A DNA stretch of 64,000 bases from JAOPZW01 sp963806015 (lineage in GTDB: Bacteria; Actinomycetota; Thermoleophilia; Solirubrobacterales; Solirubrobacteraceae). The position numbers were made by a program, and so were the translations under genes. Shown one piece after another: positions 33,763 to 42,318 of the stretch (within the stretch, counting starts at the first letter, position 1; each line of letters opens with the position of its first letter). The stretch spans positions 310,001 to 374,000 of the forward strand of contig CAWDWM010000012.1 of NCBI GenBank assembly GCA_963806015.1, in the 5' to 3' direction. Under the pieces are notes generated by a model, which made no database searches, was not told where the DNA came from, and was given only the letters and a program-made list of their open reading frames with translations.

Positions 33763-34679
33763 GGGCGACCGTGGTCGGCGCCGGCGTGGTCGGGCTCACC
33801 ACCGCCGTGTGCCTGCGCGAGGCCGGCATCGCGGCGGACGTCGTCGCGCGCGAGGAGCCCCAGGACACCACCTCGGCGGTGGCGGCGGCGCTCTGGTACC
33901 CCTATCGCGCGCTGCCGCAGGAGCGGGTCACCGCATGGTCGGCGGCCACCTACGAGCAGCTGGCCCGGCTCGCGGGCGTGGCGGGCAGCGGCGTGCGGAT
34001 GCGCGCGGGCACCGAGCTGCTGGCCGCCGACGCGCCCGACCCGTGGTGGCGCGACGCGGTCCCCGGGCTGCGGCGCACGGCCGAGGGGCTGCGCTTCGAG
34101 GCGCCCGTGGTCGACATGTCCGTTCACCTGCCCTGGCTCGCCGTACGGCTGCGCTCCCTCGGCGGCGCGATCGAGCGCCATCACGTGGCCGGGCTCGACG
34201 AGCTCGACGCCGATGCCGTGGTCAACTGCGCCGGCCTGGGGGCCCGCGAGCTCGCGGCCGACGCGTCGCTGAGCGCGGTGCGCGGCCAGATCGTGCGCGT
34301 GCGGGCGCCCGCCGTGCAGGAGTGGCTGCTCGACCAGTCCGACCCCGAGCGGCTCGTCTACGTCGTCCCGCGCGAGCGCGACGTCGTCCTGGGCGGGACC
34401 GCGCAGGATGGCGACGAGGATCGCGCGGCCGACCCGGCGACCACGGCCGCCATCCGTGCGCGCTGCGCCGCGCTCGTCCCCGCCCTGCGCGACGCGCCGG
34501 TGGTCAGCGTGGCGGTGGGGCTGCGCCCCGCGCGGCCGACGGTGCGCCTGGAGGCGGAGGGCCGCGTCGTGCACTGCTATGGCCACGGCGGCGCCGGCGT
34601 GACCCTCGCGTGGGGGTGCGCCGTGGAGGTAGCCGCACTTCTCGGCGCGCGCGGCGAGCGCTACGCTGCTTCGCGGTGA
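33759..34679 (+). CDS. D-amino-acid oxidase family FAD enzyme
   Basis: A 306-residue FAD-dependent oxidase with the ADP-binding motif VVGAGVVGLTTAV (5-17), AALWYPYRALP (about 43-53) and the C-terminal DAAO signature YGHGGAGVTLAWG. It deaminates neutral D-amino acids to keto acids with H2O2. The length is slightly short of eukaryotic DAAO because the peroxisomal tail is absent. GTG 33759 overlaps the previous stop by 4 bp, so the hydrolase-MBL-SDR-oxidase genes may be one operon. Confidence 0.9.
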   Translation: MRATVVGAGVVGLTTAVCLREAGIAADVVAREEPQDTTSAVAAALWYPYRALPQERVTAWSAATYEQLARLAGVAGSGVRMRAGTELLAADAPDPWWRDAVPGLRRTAEGLRFEAPVVDMSVHLPWLAVRLRSLGGAIERHHVAGLDELDADAVVNCAGLGARELAADASLSAVRGQIVRVRAPAVQEWLLDQSDPERLVYVVPRERDVVLGGTAQDGDEDRAADPATTAAIRARCAALVPALRDAPVVSVAVGLRPARPTVRLEAEGRVVHCYGHGGAGVTLAWGCAVEVAALLGARGERYAASR

Positions 34680-34688
34680 ATTAAGCAG

Positions 34689-34747
34689 CCACCGCACACG
34701 ATCTCCGGCCGGCGAGGCGCGACCTCGCGGGTTCGGGCGTGCGGTGG
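34689..34747 (+). promoter_or_regulatory. Leader stem enclosing inner hairpins upstream of ABC-F gene
   Basis: CCACCGCAC (34689-34697) pairs perfectly with GTGCGGTGG (34739-34747). Inside lies CGAGGCGCGACCTCG (34713-34727) and the palindrome CCGGCCGG. The whole leader (34680-34846) precedes the ABC-F start. Similar leaders attenuate antibiotic-responsive ABC-F genes, but no T-tract or leader peptide is clear here. Confidence 0.4.
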
Positions 34748-34846
34748 CGCGGATGGGCGGCGAGCGTCGGTGGACGCCCGCACCTGTGCCCGGCGCGTTT
34801 TGCCCGCCCGAGTCCTCCGGCCTCACGCACGACGCAGGAGGACTCC

Positions 34847-36451
34847 ATGTTGCAGGCATCCGATCTGACCAAGGCATACGACGGCGCGCCGCTCTTCGAC
34901 GGTCTCTCCTTCGTGCTCGGCGACGGCGAGCGCGCCGGGCTCGTCGGCCCCAACGGTGTGGGCAAATCGACCCTGCTGAAGCTGCTGGCGGGCGTCGAGC
35001 CGCCCGATCGCGGTGCGGCCTCGACCGGTCCCGGCGAGCGCATCGGCCGGCTGGCGCAGGAGGCGCCCGACGCCGCCACGACGCTCGGCGAGCTGCTGGG
35101 CGCCGGGCTGGGCGAGGTCTGGACGGTGCGCGGCGAGCTGCGCGCACTGGAGGCGCGGCTGACCGCCGGCGACCTTTCGGCCGCCACGCTGGAGCGCTAC
35201 GGACAGGCGCAGTCGCGCTTCGAGGCGCTGGGTGGCTGGGCGCTGGAGGCCGCGCTGGACGAGGCCCGCCGCGCGCTGGCCATCGACCACCTCGACCCCG
35301 GGACGCCGCTGGCCCGGCTCTCGGGCGGCGAGCAGGCGCGCGCCCTGCTGGCCGGCACGCTGCTGGCCGGACCCACGGTCCTGTTGCTCGACGAGCCGAC
35401 CAACCACCTCGACGGCGACGGGCTGCGCTGGCTGGAGGAGTGGCTGCTCGGCTTCGCCGGGACGGTCCTCGTCGTCTCGCACGACCGCGCGTTCCTCGAT
35501 GCGGTCGTCGGCTGCATCCTCGAGCTCGAGCCCGGCGGATCGCTCACCCGCTACGAGGGCGGCTACAGCGATCATCGAGCGCAGCGCGAGGCGCGCAGGG
35601 CGAAGCTGGCGCTCGACTACGAGGCCCAGGAGAAGCGACGACGACGGCTCCAGGAGGACATCGCGATCACGCGCCGGCAGGCGCAGCACACCGAGCGCAC
35701 CGTGAGTCGCGCGGCCGCCCCCAAGCTCAAGCGCTACGCCAAGAAGGTGGCCAGGAAGGCCAAGGCGCGCGAGGGCCGGCTGCGGCGCGAGCTCGAGGGC
35801 GACCGCGCCGTGACGCTGCCGGCCGAGCGCGCGGCGCCGCGCCTGCGCCTGGAGGCTCAGGGCCGCGGACGCCGCCGGGTCGCGGCGCTGAGCGGCGTGC
35901 GCTCGCGCGGCCTGGCCGATGTCGAGCTCACGCTGCACCGCGGTGATCGGGTGGCCGTCACGGGGCCCAACGGCGCCGGCAAGACGACGCTGCTCGACGT
36001 GCTGGCCGGCGTGCTCGTGCCCGCCGCGGGGACGGCGGAGCTGGCCGGGCCGGCGCGGATGCTGCCCCAGACGCCGATCGCGCTGCCCGCGCAGGAGCGC
36101 GTGGTCGACTGGCTGCGCGCGCAGGCGTCGCTGGACGAGGGCGCGGCGCGGACTCTGCTGGGCGCCTTCGCGCTGGACACGGCGGCTGTGCACCGCCCGC
36201 TGGGGAGCCTGAGCCCCGGCGAGCGCGCGCGGGTGCACATGGCGGCGATGGTCGCTTCGGGTGCGGAGCTGCTGCTCCTCGACGAGCCGACCAACCACCT
36301 CGACCCCGAGACGCTCGAGGCGGTCGAGGCCGCTCTGCGCGCGTTCGGCGGGACGATCGTCGCGGTCTCCCACGATCGCGCCTTCCTCGAGGGGCTCGGG
36401 GTGACGCGGCGCCTGGAGGTCCGCGACGGGCGGGTGCTCGAGGTCGCCTGA
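34847..36451 (+). CDS. ABC-F family ATPase (ribosome-associated)
   Basis: A 534-residue protein with two ABC domains and no membrane segments. Domain 1: Walker A GPNGVGKST, signature LSGGEQARALLA, Walker B LLLDEPTNHLDG. Domain 2: Walker A GPNGAGKTT, signature LSPGERARVHMA, Walker B LLLDEPTNHLDP. Between them is the charged P-site tRNA interaction linker region (QEKRRRRLQEDIAITRRQA). Family members act on the ribosome in translation control or antibiotic protection. CAGGAGGA before ATG 34847 fixes the start. A bidirectional terminator follows. Confidence 0.9.
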   Translation: MLQASDLTKAYDGAPLFDGLSFVLGDGERAGLVGPNGVGKSTLLKLLAGVEPPDRGAASTGPGERIGRLAQEAPDAATTLGELLGAGLGEVWTVRGELRALEARLTAGDLSAATLERYGQAQSRFEALGGWALEAALDEARRALAIDHLDPGTPLARLSGGEQARALLAGTLLAGPTVLLLDEPTNHLDGDGLRWLEEWLLGFAGTVLVVSHDRAFLDAVVGCILELEPGGSLTRYEGGYSDHRAQREARRAKLALDYEAQEKRRRRLQEDIAITRRQAQHTERTVSRAAAPKLKRYAKKVARKAKAREGRLRRELEGDRAVTLPAERAAPRLRLEAQGRGRRRVAALSGVRSRGLADVELTLHRGDRVAVTGPNGAGKTTLLDVLAGVLVPAAGTAELAGPARMLPQTPIALPAQERVVDWLRAQASLDEGAARTLLGAFALDTAAVHRPLGSLSPGERARVHMAAMVASGAELLLLDEPTNHLDPETLEAVEAALRAFGGTIVAVSHDRAFLEGLGVTRRLEVRDGRVLEVA

Positions 36452-36459
36452 GAACGACA

Positions 36460-36486
36460 GAGGGCCCGGCATTGCGCCGGGCCCTC
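36460..36486. terminator. Bidirectional terminator between ABC-F gene and groEL
   Basis: GAGGGCCCGGC (36460-36470), loop ATTGC, GCCGGGCCCTC (36476-36486): a perfect 11-bp stem followed by TTGA. The flanking genes converge on it. Confidence 0.85.
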
Positions 36487-36518
36487 TTGAACGTGAAGCG
36501 GTAGCGCGTGAGCGCTGC

Positions 36519-38147
36519 TTACATCATGCCGCCCATGTCGGGCATGCCACCGCCGCCACCGCCGCCGTCCTTGTCGGGGATCTCGGCGACGATCGCCTCG
36601 GTGGTGAGGATGTTCTTCGCGATCGAGGCCGCGTTCTGCAGCGCCGAGCGCGTCACCATCGCCGGGTCGATGACGCCGGCGGCCACGAGATCGACGATCT
36701 CGCCGGTCGCGGCGTTCAGGCCGAAGCCCTTCTTGGCCTTGCGCACGTCGTTGACGACGACCGAGCCCTCGTGGCCGGCGTTCTCAGCGATCTGGCGCAG
36801 CGGCTCCTCGAGGGAGCGCAGGACGATGCGGGCGCCGGTGCGCTCGTCGTCGTCCTCGTAGCCCTCGAGCTTGATGGCCTCCGACGCCTGCAGGAGCGCG
36901 ACACCGCCACCGGGGACGATGCCCTCCTCGAGGGCAGCGCGGGTGGCCTGCAGCGCGTCCTCGACGCGGTGCTTCTTCTCCTTCATCTCCGTCTCGGTGG
37001 CCGCGCCGACCTTCACGACGGCGACGCCGCCGGACAGCTTGGCCAGGCGCTCCTGGAGCTTCTCGCGATCGAAGTCCGAGTCGGTGTTCTCGACCTCGGC
37101 CTTGATCTGGTTGATGCGACCCTTGATGGCGTCCGCGTCACCGGCGCCGTCGACGATCGTCGTGGTGTCCTTCGCCACGACCACGCGACGGGCACGGCCC
37201 AGCTGCGAGAGCTGCGTGTTCTCGAGCTTGAGGCCCATCTCCTCGGTGATGACCTCGCCACCGGTGAGGATGGCGATGTCCTCGAGCATCCGCTTGCGGC
37301 GGTCACCGAAGCCGGGAGCCTTGACGGCCACGCCGGTGAAGGTGCCGCGCAGCTTGTTCACCACGAGGGTGGCGAGGGACTCGCCCTCGACGTCCTCGGC
37401 GATGATCAGCAGCGGCTTGCCGGACTGGATGACGGCCTCGAGGACCGGCAGCACGTCGCGGACGGAGCCGATCTTCTGGTTGGCGATCAGGATGTAGGGA
37501 TCCTCGAGGGTCGCCTCCATCCGCTCCTGATCGGTGACCATGTACGGCGAGATGTAGCCCTTGTCGAACTGCATGCCCTCCGTGAACTCGAGGTCCATGC
37601 CGAACGTCTGGCCCTCCTCGACGTTGACCACGCCGTCCTTGCCGACCTTCTCGATGGCGTCGGCGATGACGTCGCCGATCTCATCGTCGCCGGCCGAGAT
37701 CGTCGCCACGCGGGCGATCTGGTCCTTGCCGGAGATCTCCTTGGCCTGCTTGGCGATGTTCGCCACGACCTGATCGACGGCGAGCTCGATGCCGCGCTTG
37801 AGCCCAAGCGGGTTGGCGCCGGCCGCGACGTTCTTCAGGCCGGTGCGCACGATCGCCTGGGCGAGCACCGTGGCGGTCGTGGTGCCGTCGCCGGCCACGT
37901 CGTTGGTCGCCGTGGCGACCTCGCGCACGAGCTGGGCGCCCTGGTTCTCGAAGACGTCCTCGACCTCGATCTCACGAGCGATGGTCACGCCGTCGTTCGT
38001 GATGGTCGGGGCGCCGAACTTCTTGTCGAGGACCACGTAGCGGCCCCTCGGGCCGAGCGTGACCTTGACGGCGTTGGCGACGGCGTCGACGCCGGCCTCG
38101 AGGGCCTTGCGCGCCGCGCTGTCGTACTTCAGTTCCTTGTGAGCCAT
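36519..38147 (-). CDS. groEL: 60-kDa chaperonin GroEL
   Basis: A 542-residue chaperonin of normal length. The N-terminus reads MAHKELKYDSAARKALEAGV. The ATP-site motif VTLGPRGRYV and the DGTTTATVLA loop are intact, and the C-terminus is the flexible GGM-type tail (GMPDMGGMM). It forms the double-ring folding chamber with GroES. It is 23 bp downstream of groES in a bicistronic unit controlled by CIRCE elements. Confidence 0.98.
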   Translation of the reverse strand: MAHKELKYDSAARKALEAGVDAVANAVKVTLGPRGRYVVLDKKFGAPTITNDGVTIAREIEVEDVFENQGAQLVREVATATNDVAGDGTTTATVLAQAIVRTGLKNVAAGANPLGLKRGIELAVDQVVANIAKQAKEISGKDQIARVATISAGDDEIGDVIADAIEKVGKDGVVNVEEGQTFGMDLEFTEGMQFDKGYISPYMVTDQERMEATLEDPYILIANQKIGSVRDVLPVLEAVIQSGKPLLIIAEDVEGESLATLVVNKLRGTFTGVAVKAPGFGDRRKRMLEDIAILTGGEVITEEMGLKLENTQLSQLGRARRVVVAKDTTTIVDGAGDADAIKGRINQIKAEVENTDSDFDREKLQERLAKLSGGVAVVKVGAATETEMKEKKHRVEDALQATRAALEEGIVPGGGVALLQASEAIKLEGYEDDDERTGARIVLRSLEEPLRQIAENAGHEGSVVVNDVRKAKKGFGLNAATGEIVDLVAAGVIDPAMVTRSALQNAASIAKNILTTEAIVAEIPDKDGGGGGGGMPDMGGMM

Positions 38148-38170
38148 AAGTTGCTGGTTCTCCTCGTGTC

Positions 38171-38464
38171 CTAGGACTGGACCTTGGCGAGCACGTCGCT
38201 CTCGCGAAGCACCAGGAGGTCCTCGCCGTCGACCTTGATCTCGGTCCCGCCGTACTTGCTGTAGAGGACCTCGTCGCCCTCCGCGACGTCAAGCGGGATG
38301 CGCTTGTCGCCGTCATCGTCGTAGCGGCCGTCGCCCACGGCGATGACCTTGCCCTTCTGCGGCTTTTCCTTGGCCGTATCGGGGAGGACGATGCCACTCG
38401 CGGTGGTCTCCTCCTCCTCGATCGCCCGCACGATCAGTCGATCGCCCAGGGGCTTGAGCTTCAT
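38171..38464 (-). CDS. groES: 10-kDa co-chaperonin GroES
   Basis: A 97-residue co-chaperonin with the mobile loop EEEETTASGIVLPDTAKEKP (about 18-37) and the roof/dome sequence KYGGTEIKVDGEDLLVLRE. GGAGGT placed 7 nt before ATG 38464 supports this start over ATG 38479. First gene of the groESL unit. Confidence 0.97.
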   Translation of the reverse strand: MKLKPLGDRLIVRAIEEEETTASGIVLPDTAKEKPQKGKVIAVGDGRYDDDGDKRIPLDVAEGDEVLYSKYGGTEIKVDGEDLLVLRESDVLAKVQS

Positions 38465-38507
38465 GTCATTGACCTCCATACAGAGAGGGGCTGAGTAGAT
38501 TCCTGTG

Positions 38508-38534
38508 CTGGCACTCTACAGGGGAGAGTGCCAG
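38508..38534. promoter_or_regulatory. CIRCE element 1 (HrcA operator)
   Basis: CTGGCACTC-N9-GAGTGCCAG is a perfect 9+9 inverted repeat and a close variant of TTAGCACTC-N9-GAGTGCTAA. It lies just downstream of the predicted transcription start. Confidence 0.93.
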
Positions 38535-38546
38535 CAACTGGCCCCT

Positions 38547-38575
38547 ACTGTAGGACATCGGTTCGGGGAGGGCAA
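38547..38575 (-). promoter_or_regulatory. groESL promoter
   Basis: On the minus strand TTGCCC (38570-38575) and TACAGT (38547-38552) are 17 bp apart. The two CIRCE elements flank this promoter. Confidence 0.75.
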
Positions 38576-38581
38576 GACACG

Positions 38582-38608
38582 TTGGCACTCCGGTAACAGG
38601 AGTGCCAG
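38582..38608. promoter_or_regulatory. CIRCE element 2 (HrcA operator)
   Basis: TTGGCACTC-N9-GAGTGCCAG, again with the diagnostic 9-bp spacer, lies just upstream of the -35 box. Its centre is 74 bp from that of element 1. Confidence 0.9.
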
Positions 38609-38633
38609 GTTGTGTCGCCCTCCCTGCCGGCCT

Positions 38634-39587
38634 CTAGCTCGTGTGGATGCGGACCTTGCGCCCGGTGCCGGGAGCGAAGGTACCGCCGCTCGCGCCGACG
38701 TAGACGCGGTAGCTGCCGCCGCGCCTGATGCGCACGGTCTTGCCGTAGGTGCCGCCGGTGCGGGTGATCGTCCCCGAGATCGTCACCCAGTGCTTCTGGG
38801 CGTTGAGCTTCTGGATCGCGACCGGGAGGTTGGCCACCTTCGGCTGCACCGTGCCGGAGAAGTGCACGTGCCCGCCGCGGCTGACATGCGTGCGCGTCGT
38901 CCTGGTGCCCACCACGACGGTGACGTTGACCGTCAGGACGGGGCTCACCACGGACGTCTTGTCGGTGACCAGCACGCGGTACTGCGTGGTCAGCGGCACC
39001 GAGAGCAGCGCGAACGAGAAGGCTCCCTGGGCGTTCGTGAGCTGGGGGTTGCCGACGTTGGCGAAGGCGGTGGTGAACGGGAAGGGCTTCTGCTGCAGCT
39101 GGATCGGGCGCCCCGCGTTGCCGGTGCCCGACAGCGTGCCCGCGAGCGTCGACGGAGCGCCGAAGGCCACCGGGTTGGGCGTGGCGGCCAATGCGAGCCC
39201 GAGCGGCTGCTTGGGCGTGGTGAAAACGCGATCGCCGCCGATCGTGGTGCCGGCGCTGTTGTGCGCGACGAGGCGGTAGTGGTACTTCGTGTTGGGTCCC
39301 AGGCCGGCGATGTCCGCGGTCGCTCCGACCGCCGCGTTCCCGGCGCCGACGGCGGCGCTCGGCGTGCGCGAGCCGTAGGCCGTCGTGGTGCCGTATTGGA
39401 AGTAGAACGTCGTCGCCGCCCCGTGGGGGTTGATCTTGCCGGTGAGCGTCGCGGTGGTGATCGTCACCTTGGCCGCGCCGAGGGTCGAGACGCCGGGCTT
39501 GGTGGCCGCGGCGGCGAGGGCAGGAACGGCGAGGGCGAGGGCGAGGGCCACCAGAACGGCGGGCGCGCCTCGGCGGGTGCGTGACAT
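38634..39587 (-). CDS. Secreted Ig/FnIII-like beta-sandwich protein
   Basis: A 317-residue exported protein: signal peptide (1-27; VLVALALALAVPALAAAA), then a fibronectin-III-like domain (TATLTGKINPHGAATTFYFQ to GPNTKYHYRLVAHNSAG), and beta-rich C-terminal domains (about 120-315) with TLAGTLSG repeats. There is no anchor. GGAGGAG lies 9 nt before ATG 39587. It may be extracellular or a cell-surface adhesion protein. The region between it and groES holds the CIRCE elements. Confidence 0.75.
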   Translation of the reverse strand: MSRTRRGAPAVLVALALALAVPALAAAATKPGVSTLGAAKVTITTATLTGKINPHGAATTFYFQYGTTTAYGSRTPSAAVGAGNAAVGATADIAGLGPNTKYHYRLVAHNSAGTTIGGDRVFTTPKQPLGLALAATPNPVAFGAPSTLAGTLSGTGNAGRPIQLQQKPFPFTTAFANVGNPQLTNAQGAFSFALLSVPLTTQYRVLVTDKTSVVSPVLTVNVTVVVGTRTTRTHVSRGGHVHFSGTVQPKVANLPVAIQKLNAQKHWVTISGTITRTGGTYGKTVRIRRGGSYRVYVGASGGTFAPGTGRKVRIHTS

Positions 39588-39671
39588 CGAATGCTCCTCC
39601 ATGGTTGATCCCCCGCGTGTCAACCCGCGCACGCGTAGCGGGTTGCGGTGCCTATGCGCCCGGTTGTTCGC

Positions 39672-40070
39672 TCAGTTCTGGGCGCCGCCGATGCCCAGCC
39701 GGGCATCGGTGACGTGCGGGGGGCGCACGACGATCTGCGAGAAGCGCACCACGGTGACCGTGTCGTCCATCGAGACCGGCCGCCCGTAGATCTGCTCGAG
39801 GAAGTGGATCATCTCGTCGTGGCGGCGGAACTCGGGGTTGTCGTGCTCGATGTCGCGCGGCGTGAGGTCCTTGACGCGCTTGACCTCGACCTGGTCGATG
39901 ACCGCGTCGAAGATCTTCTCCCGCGGCGAGTGCTGGTAGCCGATGGTCACCATCACCGCCTGGTTCTTGCGGTACTTGTGCGACTTGTCGCCCAGGCGAA
40001 TGGTCGCGGTCTTGCGGCCGCGCTTGAGCTGATCGCCGAAGAGCGTCGAGTAGAAGTTGAGTACCTGCAT
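39672..40070 (-). CDS. ASCH domain protein
   Basis: A 132-residue ASCH-domain protein. The core GRKTATIRLGDKSHKYRKNQ (about 18-37) has the basic cleft residues and the GxKxxTxR motif. ASCH domains are PUA-like RNA- or nucleoside-binding domains, some with ribonuclease or amidohydrolase activity. It stands alone between the secreted protein and the Nudix gene. Confidence 0.8.
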   Translation of the reverse strand: MQVLNFYSTLFGDQLKRGRKTATIRLGDKSHKYRKNQAVMVTIGYQHSPREKIFDAVIDQVEVKRVKDLTPRDIEHDNPEFRRHDEMIHFLEQIYGRPVSMDDTVTVVRFSQIVVRPPHVTDARLGIGGAQN

Positions 40071-40088
40071 ATCGCGGTCTGCACCCTA

Positions 40089-40517
40089 CTAAGCGGTGCG
40101 CGTACGCGACAGGGCGCGCGCCGCCATCTCGCGCTCCCCCGCGTAGGTCAGCTCGCGCGCCGCATCCTCGAGTCCCATCCAGCACGCCTGCTCGACCTCG
40201 AAGTCGTGGTCCTCGACCTCCCCGCTGACGTAGGCCAGCAGGAAGAAGCTCACGACCTTGGCGATCCGCTGGCCGCCGCGGGTGTACCAGTAGCGCACGT
40301 CGCCGAGCGGCTCGAGCAGCCGCGCCTCGACGCCGGCCTCCTCGCGCACCTCGCGCAGCGCGGCGTCCTCGGCCGACTCGCCCTCCTCCGGATGGCCCTT
40401 GGGCAGCGCGAGCACCTTGGATCCGTTGGCGGCGGGGCGGGTGGGGACGATGACCACGCACTCGTCGTCACGGACGACCACGCCGCCCGCCGAGAACTCA
40501 GTAGACGTAGTTGGCAA
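40089..40517 (-). CDS. Nudix hydrolase
   Basis: A 142-residue Nudix protein. The box runs from GHPEEGESAEDAALREV to REEAG (about residues 41-62) and is complete. FSAGGVVVRDDECVVIVPTR precedes it. It hydrolyses nucleoside-diphosphate-linked compounds such as oxidised nucleotides or ADP-sugars. The start is TTG 40517, which overlaps the CRP-like gene by 20 bp in another frame. A later start would cut into the fold. Confidence 0.88.
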   Translation of the reverse strand: MPTTSTEFSAGGVVVRDDECVVIVPTRPAANGSKVLALPKGHPEEGESAEDAALREVREEAGVEARLLEPLGDVRYWYTRGGQRIAKVVSFFLLAYVSGEVEDHDFEVEQACWMGLEDAARELTYAGEREMAARALSRTRTA

Positions 40518-41190
40518 GCGCGTCGGGGTCGTGGACCGTGATCCGCCCCCGCCCCTGCGTGATCACGCCAGCGCGCTCGAGCACCGCGATGAAGCGGCTG
40601 GCCGATTCGCGCGAGGATCCCGCGAGCTGGGCGATGTCGGCTTGCGTGATGGTGACGAGCACGTCGGTGGCCGCGGCGCCCTCGCTCTGCGCCTGGCGCA
40701 CGAGCCCGTCGAGGACCACGGCGACGCGGCTCTGGACGGTCTGGAAGGACTGGCGGGCGAGGCGCTCGTTGGCCTCGCGCAGGCGGCGGCCCAGCGCGAT
40801 GACGAGCTTGACCGCGATGTCGGGGTGCTGGCGCAGCAGCCGGCGCATGTCCGAGCCCAGGACGGCGATGGCATGGACCTCGTCGAGCGTCTCGACCGTG
40901 GCCGAGCGCAGCTCGTCGTCGAACATCGCCAGCTCGCCGAAGATGTCGCCCGGGCCGAAGTGCGCCAGCGCGATCATCCGCCCGTCGGGATGCTCGCGGA
41001 TCGCGCGGGCGTGGCCGGAGCGCACGACGTAGCACGTGTCGCTGGCGTCGCCCTCGCGGAAGATCACGTGATGCCCGGGGAAGGACCGCGGCACCGCCAC
41101 CTCGACCACGCGCTGCAGGTCGTCCGGTGCCAGCGTCTCGAAGACCGGCACCTGCCCCAGCAGTCCAACGCTCTCCTCTGCAGTGGCCAC
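40498..41190 (-). CDS. CRP/FNR family transcriptional regulator
   Basis: A 230-residue regulator. The cyclic-nucleotide-binding beta-barrel spans about 15-125 (FREGDASDTCYVV; PGDIFGELAMFDD), and the C-terminal HTH about 165-215 (ITQADIAQLAGSSRESASRF). The phosphate-binding cassette FGELAMFDDELRSATV resembles cAMP-binding members (GEL, RSA). No Fe-S cysteines are seen. The start is GTG 41190. Operator sites were not identified. It overlaps the Nudix gene. Confidence 0.9.
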   Translation of the reverse strand: MATAEESVGLLGQVPVFETLAPDDLQRVVEVAVPRSFPGHHVIFREGDASDTCYVVRSGHARAIREHPDGRMIALAHFGPGDIFGELAMFDDELRSATVETLDEVHAIAVLGSDMRRLLRQHPDIAVKLVIALGRRLREANERLARQSFQTVQSRVAVVLDGLVRQAQSEGAAATDVLVTITQADIAQLAGSSRESASRFIAVLERAGVITQGRGRITVHDPDALANYVY

Positions 41191-41199
41191 GCCAGGAGA

Positions 41200-42318
41200 C
41201 TAGACGGGCTCGGCGCGGTGGGTCTGCCCCGAGCGCAGCGCGGCGTCGAACACACGGTGCGCGTCGAGCGCCTCGCGCGGCGTGGCGCAGCCGAAGCGCG
41301 CGCCCAGCGCGCCCGCGCGCTCGGCCAGGTAGGCGGCCCACATCTGCAGGATCGCGTCGGCGAAGCCGAACTCGAAGATCGCACCGGTGACGGTGGCGAA
41401 CACCGACTGGCTGCCGACCTCGAAGCGCTCCCACACCTGGCGCCCGTCGCGCAGCGCGAAGCGGTGCACGGTCTTTGGTTCGGCGGTCGAGAAGCTCACG
41501 CCGCCGTCCATGCCGAGCGCGGTGATGCGCCACGTGTTCATGTGCCCGGGCGCGATCCGATGGGTGCGCAGGGTCAGCGGGAAGCCGGCGTCGCACTGCA
41601 GGGTGGCGTTGTCGATCGTGTCGCAGGGAACCGGCTCGCCGGTCCGCGGGTCGGGGCGCTCGGTGACGATGTCGCTGAGCTGGGCGAAGACCGTGGCCGG
41701 ACGCCAGCCCAGCCGCAGGGGTAGGTGGGCGACGTGCATCCCGAGGTCGCCCATCACGCCGATCGCTCCGCAGTAGCGCGCCTGGCGCTTCCAGTTGATC
41801 GGCTTGGCGCGATCGAGGTCGCTGGAGTGCAGGAAGTCGTGCTGGACCTCGATCACCTGCCCCAGCGCACCGGCGGCGATCGTCTCGTGGGCGAGTTGCG
41901 CGCCCGGGAAGAAGGGCATCTCGCTGGAGCAGCGCACGAAGACGCCGGCGTCCTCCACGGCGGCGACGACCCGCTCGGCCGCGGGGAGATCGACCCCGAA
42001 CGGCTTCTCGCCCAGGAAGTCCTTGCCGGCGGCGATCGCGTCGAGGTAGAGCTCCTCGTGGAGATGGTGGGGGACGGCGAGGTAGAGGACGTCGATGCTG
42101 TCGTCCTCGAGCAGGTGGCGGCGCTCGGTCGTCTTGTGGATCACGGACGGGATGCGGTCGAACCAGCGCAGCGCCTCGGGGCGCGTGTCGCACACGCCGA
42201 CGAGCTCGGGCGCCACCGGGTGGTCCTCCAGCGCGCTCCAGCGCCCGATGGCCGCCGCGAGCTCGCGGCCCATGAGCCCTGCGCCGACGATGCCGACGCG
42301 GACGCGCTGCGCCGTCAC
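41200..42318 (-). CDS. Gfo/Idh/MocA family oxidoreductase
   Basis: A 372-residue NAD(P)-dependent oxidoreductase. The Rossmann motif VGIVGAGLMGRELA is at residues 8-21, and the signature EKP (KDFLGEKPFGVDLPAAERVV) is at about 100-120. The C-terminal half is the substrate-binding beta-sheet. Likely substrates are sugars, inositols or their acids. GTG 42318 overlaps the aldolase stop by 4 bp (GTGA), coupling the two genes. Confidence 0.88.
   Translation of the reverse strand: MTAQRVRVGIVGAGLMGRELAAAIGRWSALEDHPVAPELVGVCDTRPEALRWFDRIPSVIHKTTERRHLLEDDSIDVLYLAVPHHLHEELYLDAIAAGKDFLGEKPFGVDLPAAERVVAAVEDAGVFVRCSSEMPFFPGAQLAHETIAAGALGQVIEVQHDFLHSSDLDRAKPINWKRQARYCGAIGVMGDLGMHVAHLPLRLGWRPATVFAQLSDIVTERPDPRTGEPVPCDTIDNATLQCDAGFPLTLRTHRIAPGHMNTWRITALGMDGGVSFSTAEPKTVHRFALRDGRQVWERFEVGSQSVFATVTGAIFEFGFADAILQMWAAYLAERAGALGARFGCATPREALDAHRVFDAALRSGQTHRAEPV

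Noticed and set aside
36771..38174. 467-codon plus-strand frame antisense to groEL
   Set aside because: Leu/Asp/Val-rich mirror of the conserved chaperonin codons; a known artefact type.
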